Origin: Thermoprotei archaeon
GTDB taxonomy: Archaea > Thermoproteota > Thermoprotei > Gearchaeales > Gearchaeaceae
NCBI GenBank assembly: GCA_017857595.1
Contig: JAFMCU010000005.1
Span: 1 to 64,000 of the forward strand
Reading direction: 5' to 3'
Length of the DNA: 64,000 nt
Of the stretch, positions 60,999-64,000 are shown piece by piece. The notes beneath the pieces were generated by a model. That model saw nothing but the letters and a program-made list of their open reading frames with translations, was not told where the DNA came from and made no database searches. Positions within the stretch are counted from its first letter, which is position 1. Each line of letters begins with the position of its first letter. The position numbers were made by a program, and so were the translations under genes.

Positions 60999-62930
60999 TT
61001 TATTTTCAATTATACTGAAATTTCCTTTTTGTAGATTCAAACTTATTTCATTTTTTATTTTATCAGCGTTTATATTTGGATTCTTATTCAATACCCAGGT
61101 AAGTATTTTTTTAATAGCATCTTCTTTTGATTGGGAACCTGGCATTAGAATTAAGTATTCTTTAAACTTCTTTTGGGCTGTTAAAAATGGATAAACTTTA
61201 ATTTCATCATTGGTAATACAAACTGCCAATTTTAAAGGGACATTATTTATCATATTCTTTTTTCCATAAATCATAAAGGATCCTTTTGATAAATACATAC
61301 CAGATGGCGCTTTCTTAGAAACTTGATCTTTTTTTACCCAGTAGGCATTTAAAGACGTGAAGCCATATTTCCATCCACTTGAATAAGAAACAGTAAATTG
61401 TGCAGCTTCGAATAATTCATCTTCGTTTACGTCTTTATTATCAACTTTTAAAATTGTAAAGGGCGATCCGTGTATGTCTGCATGAAAAATTATATCTTTT
61501 TCATCTGTACGTTTTTTAATCAAAGTTTCATTTTGCGATGCGTCTCTGCCAGCAATGCATAAATGGTTATTTGAAGTTATAAACCATAAAAAGTTCTCAT
61601 ACCAATTTTTTCTTTGCTTTTCTTTAATATCTAATGGTTTTTCATCAAATTGAATTTCTTCAGGCATCTCTAATTCTTTTAGTTTTTTCTCTAATTCCTC
61701 TTTTGCAAGTTTTAATTTTTTTATTTCAGAATATAATTCATTAATATTTTTCATAATGTTATAATTTAAATTTAATTTTAAAATTTCGTTATTAAATTCA
61801 ATTAATAATGTTTTTTCTTTCTTATCAATTTCTATTATATTACCAAACTCATTACTCCATAATTTATGTAAAAGAACTTTTATATTTTCGTAGTCTTTAT
61901 CATATAAATATTTTTTAATCAGATCTAAGATTGTTTCAAAATGAGTAATATTTTGTTTAATTTTAAGTATAAAATTATTATAAGAATTAATTTTATTTTC
62001 AATTTGGCTTAAATTGAGACGAATTTGATTGATCAATTTTTCTTTCTTCTCTAATTCTAAATTTATTTTTTCTCTTTTTTTCAATTCATCAATAAATTTA
62101 ATATAATTTAAGTAATAAAGATTAATAGCTTTATTCATATCTTCATATATATCGAATACGTAATTTTTATATAGTTTGTAATTTATTTTGCTAAAAAATA
62201 TAAACTTTTTATCATTATGATATATAAATATATTATTTGAATTAATATATTCTTTAGAAAGCATTATAATTAATGATAAGGCCTTTAAGACAACATCCTT
62301 ATTTAGTTTATTTACAGATATGTCTCTTGAGATGTTAAGAATGTAACATGCTTCTTCACTTATTTCAGAAGGAATTCCTAATTTTTTGAAAAGAGTAGGG
62401 ATTAATCCTGCTTTAGAATCCTTTATTATATCATATAAGTTCTCTGGCGATGTATTCAATATATCTACTTTATTTATATTAGGTAATGAATAGTTTATTT
62501 TAGGCTTTATTTCTCTGTCTTTATATTTTACATGTCTAAAAGAATCAACAATTAATCCATCCTTTTCGAGAATAATGTTACCCCCTTGCATAAATTCTAT
62601 ATGAAGATTAAAATCATTTGTTAATTCTATCTTTACATATCTATCAAAATAAGGCGTTGAAATATTTAGTATTTTTTCCCCTACAATATTCTTCCTTAAA
62701 ATTCTTACGAAATTTGTTATTTCTTTTCTTTCAATTTCATATGCTATTAGAAATACCCATCCTCTAATATCTATTAATAATTCAATTTTATCATCGCCTT
62801 TTTTTAGTTGAAGGATAATCCCTGATTCAATTGAATAAACGTTACTTATATATGAGTTTTTTAGAATATCTTTTATATTTAGAACTATTGATATTATGTC
62901 AATAGTGTGTAAAAATGTCTTCGAAGTCAT
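60993..62930 (-). CDS. rqcH: RqcH / NEMF (Rqc2) homologue, ribosome-associated quality control factor
   Basis: A 645-aa NFACT protein that binds the large subunit with stalled nascent chains. The NFACT-N domain covers the first 230 residues or so (LLIDIRGWVFLIAYE, HIEFMQGGNIILEKDG), a long coiled coil spans about 275-450, and the NFACT-R domain follows near 460-580 (WYENFLWFITSNNHLCIAGRDASQNE, IIFHADIHGSPFTILK, AYWVKKDQVSKKAPSGMYL). The coding DNA is extremely AT-rich. The 5' end overlaps a divergent gene by 16 nt. Confidence 0.92.
   Translation of the reverse strand: MTSKTFLHTIDIISIVLNIKDILKNSYISNVYSIESGIILQLKKGDDKIELLIDIRGWVFLIAYEIERKEITNFVRILRKNIVGEKILNISTPYFDRYVKIELTNDFNLHIEFMQGGNIILEKDGLIVDSFRHVKYKDREIKPKINYSLPNINKVDILNTSPENLYDIIKDSKAGLIPTLFKKLGIPSEISEEACYILNISRDISVNKLNKDVVLKALSLIIMLSKEYINSNNIFIYHNDKKFIFFSKINYKLYKNYVFDIYEDMNKAINLYYLNYIKFIDELKKREKINLELEKKEKLINQIRLNLSQIENKINSYNNFILKIKQNITHFETILDLIKKYLYDKDYENIKVLLHKLWSNEFGNIIEIDKKEKTLLIEFNNEILKLNLNYNIMKNINELYSEIKKLKLAKEELEKKLKELEMPEEIQFDEKPLDIKEKQRKNWYENFLWFITSNNHLCIAGRDASQNETLIKKRTDEKDIIFHADIHGSPFTILKVDNKDVNEDELFEAAQFTVSYSSGWKYGFTSLNAYWVKKDQVSKKAPSGMYLSKGSFMIYGKKNMINNVPLKLAVCITNDEIKVYPFLTAQKKFKEYLILMPGSQSKEDAIKKILTWVLNKNPNINADKIKNEISLNLQKGNFSIIENKS
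62915..62930. promoter_or_regulatory. Near-palindrome containing both divergent start codons
   Basis: ATG-t-CTTCGAAG-t-CAT: 16 nt, symmetric at 14 positions. The left ATG begins the 103-aa membrane protein (+) and the right CAT is the complement of the RqcH start (-), so both proteins begin M-x-S-K from the same DNA. Confidence 0.6.
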
Positions 62931-63226
62931 CTCAAAAGCGTGATATTAAAAAAATAGATGAACCAACTTTAAATAGATTATACTATATTCGTTTTCTTTT
63001 TGGCGTATTATCAGGGTTTATAAGCGGTATAATTCCACCACTTTTTGCTCCATTATCAATTCTTGTTTTGATTTTTGTACTTCTGTTTTCGAATACGATT
63101 ATGCGTTCACTTATTTTAAAAAATCAAGCAGATCCTCCTCTTACGCATGGAATAGGGATTTATATACTATCTTGGGTTGTTTTCTTCGGAATTAGTGCTA
63201 CTCTCTTTTGGGTTTACCTTTTTTAA
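62915..63226 (+). CDS. Three-span membrane protein (103 aa), possibly EMC6-like
   Basis: A short basic cytosolic N-terminus (about 1-20) is followed by three membrane helices (about 25-45, 48-68, 80-102). The pattern N-x-x-x-R-x-x-x-G-x-x-x-G (LNRLYYIRFLFGVLSGFISG) is reminiscent of EMC6-type insertase subunits, but this is a weak match from memory. Divergent from RqcH with overlapping 5' ends and convergent with the 117-aa gene, overlapping it by 60 nt. Confidence 0.55.
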   Translation: MSSKSSQKRDIKKIDEPTLNRLYYIRFLFGVLSGFISGIIPPLFAPLSILVLIFVLLFSNTIMRSLILKNQADPPLTHGIGIYILSWVVFFGISATLFWVYLF

Positions 63227-63520
63227 ATAATCAATTATGTCTAAAACGGCTGTCTTATAACCTTTAATCCATTCATCATCCAATTCTTTTATTTTAATTG
63301 AGATATTATTCTTCTCAAGATTATTGATTAAATAATAAAACAAATCTTTATCTTCGAACTCTGTTAATTTTTTTAAAAAATTTACGAAGCCCTTTAAACA
63401 TGCTAAATATCCGCGATCAAAATTCGATTGAGGTTTAATACCGCTTAAATATGCATCATTAATTCCTTCTTTATTTATTTTATACAATATTTTCCTCAAT
63501 TCATTTAGAGTATTATTCAT
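63167..63520 (-). CDS. Unknown helical protein (117 aa) coupled to a RadA paralogue
   Basis: A soluble helical protein with a charged, low-complexity C-terminal tail (SSTNSEENNPR). No known family; WIKGYKTAVLDIIDYL and FDRGYLACLKGFVNFL look like two related amphipathic repeats. It overlaps the RadA-like gene by 4 nt (ATGA), so the two are co-expressed. The final 60 nt are antisense to the membrane protein gene. Confidence 0.6.
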   Translation of the reverse strand: MNNTLNELRKILYKINKEGINDAYLSGIKPQSNFDRGYLACLKGFVNFLKKLTEFEDKDLFYYLINNLEKNNISIKIKELDDEWIKGYKTAVLDIIDYLKKVNPKESSTNSEENNPR

Positions 63521-64000
63521 TCGTCTACACTTATAATTCCGTTATTAGTTATCATCAAATATGTTATAGCATACTTTCTTTTTGCATTATAATTTTCTAT
63601 TATACATCTTATTCTATTCCCTTCATTCTCTAACTTAATTTTTGTATTGATAATTTCATTTACTGCACTACCACCAAGCGGTGTGATATTATTTTCTCCT
63701 TTTTCATCAAATCTTACTTGGTTAGAAAAAATTATGCAATTATTTTTTGAAGCCATTATTAATAATTTTCTCAAAACTTTTTTAAGCTCAATTTCATAAA
63801 ATTTGTTTTGAAGAAGTCTTAAATGTGTTGTTAATGTGTCAATTATTATTAATGAATCTTTAATATTTTCTAAACGCTCTAAGGTTTCTAAAAATTGCTT
63901 TTCATTCAAAGGTTTACTCACATATATTCTATTAAGAATTTCTTTAATGATACCTCCATATCTAACAGAAAGATTTAATAATATTTCAGGCCTAAATGTA
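63517..64000 (-). CDS. RadA/RecA-superfamily paralogue, 5' end cut by window edge
   Basis: C-terminal part of a RadA/RadB-like ATPase. The frame stays open past the ORF track start (an internal GTG) to the window edge, adding TFRPEILLNLSVRYGG and LNRIYVSK, which match the region between the Walker motifs of RadA. Walker B is LIIIDTLTTHLR; IIFSNQVRFDEKGENNITPLGGSAVNE matches loop L2 and the following helix. Walker A lies outside. It is likely a recombinase mediator paralogue (aRadC type) rather than RadA itself, given the short tail. Confidence 0.8.
   Translation of the reverse strand, partial: TFRPEILLNLSVRYGGIIKEILNRIYVSKPLNEKQFLETLERLENIKDSLIIIDTLTTHLRLLQNKFYEIELKKVLRKLLIMASKNNCIIFSNQVRFDEKGENNITPLGGSAVNEIINTKIKLENEGNRIRCIIENYNAKRKYAITYLMITNNGIISVDE

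Noticed and set aside
1-64000. CRISPR arrays, insertion sequences, integrated elements
   Set aside because: No regularly spaced direct repeats, transposases, integrases or attachment-like duplications of the tRNA end were seen.

Overview
The window is chromosomal DNA from a thermophilic archaeon of the Thermoproteota (crenarchaeal) type. The base composition is very AT-rich, roughly 30% GC by eye, with AGA/AGG arginine codons. Lineage markers are an A-type ATP synthase operon, ribosomal protein eS25, RNA polymerase subunit Rpo12/P, aIF1, archaeal HMG-CoA reductase, an aKMT-type protein lysine methyltransferase, PINA (PIN-ATPase), a tRNA-splicing endonuclease, the GEK1-type D-aminoacyl-tRNA deacylase, an Lhr-type helicase, an ATP-dependent DNA ligase and RqcH/NEMF. 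Many genes have an AT-rich TATA-like box about 25 nt before the start codon and no Shine-Dalgarno site, which suggests leaderless transcripts. I cannot place the organism more finely. I see no insertion sequence, prophage or CRISPR array; this is a dense housekeeping region with a few less ordinary modules.

Layout. 0-2.8 kb: a truncated disulfide oxidoreductase and the NAD(P)HX repair enzyme Nnr. 2.9-12 kb: a zinc ribbon, the ATP synthase operon in the order K-E-C-F-A-B-D-(63-aa membrane protein)-H-I, then eS25. 12-20.5 kb: single genes on alternating strands (winged-helix-like protein, aKMT, small membrane protein, GlmU-like beta-helix protein, ValRS, membrane-anchored HTH protein, TruD). 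20.5-29 kb: HMG-CoA reductase with a coupled membrane protein, a disulfide-oxidoreductase homologue with a lost cysteine, an HTH regulator divergent from an ECF S-component/DUF4430-like uptake pair with a palindromic operator between them, then a CinA-like protein, a GPN GTPase, a coiled-coil protein and a DUF373 membrane protein. 29-39 kb: a prolidase, a NurA-like protein, an HPS-like TIM barrel, cupin-type phosphoglucose isomerase, an aminotransferase, cis-prenyltransferase, an Lhr helicase and a GlcNAc-1-P-transferase. 39-44 kb: tRNA-Gly(GCC), PINA, EndA/DtdA, a flippase-like membrane protein and a small beta-barrel protein. 44-52 kb: two large sequon-rich surface proteins, GlyRS, an agmatinase-like ureohydrolase, Rpo12 (not in the ORF track) and aIF1 with an unusual leader. 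52-64 kb: mostly minus strand, with a Trm112-like protein, a phosphoesterase/coiled-coil/DNA-ligase group, a seven-gene operon (three CBS proteins, Mut7-C RNase, AMMECR1, glycosyltransferase, unknown), RqcH, and a RadA paralogue cut by the right edge.

How the genes work together. Energy conservation (ATP synthase), translation and its quality control (ValRS, GlyRS, tRNA-Gly, EndA, TruD, DtdA, eS25, aIF1, Trm112-like, RqcH), DNA repair (Lig, Lhr, PINA, RadA paralogue), isoprenoid and glycan chemistry (HMG-CoA reductase, cis-prenyltransferase, GlcNAc-1-P-transferase, glycosyltransferase) and the glycosylated cell surface are all represented. The strongest leads for new biology are the CBS/RNase/AMMECR1/glycosyltransferase operon, the regulator-operator-ECF vitamin uptake unit, two enzyme paralogues that have lost key active-site residues, a membrane microprotein inside the ATP synthase operon, and a genome architecture in which all 15 convergent gene pairs overlap or abut.
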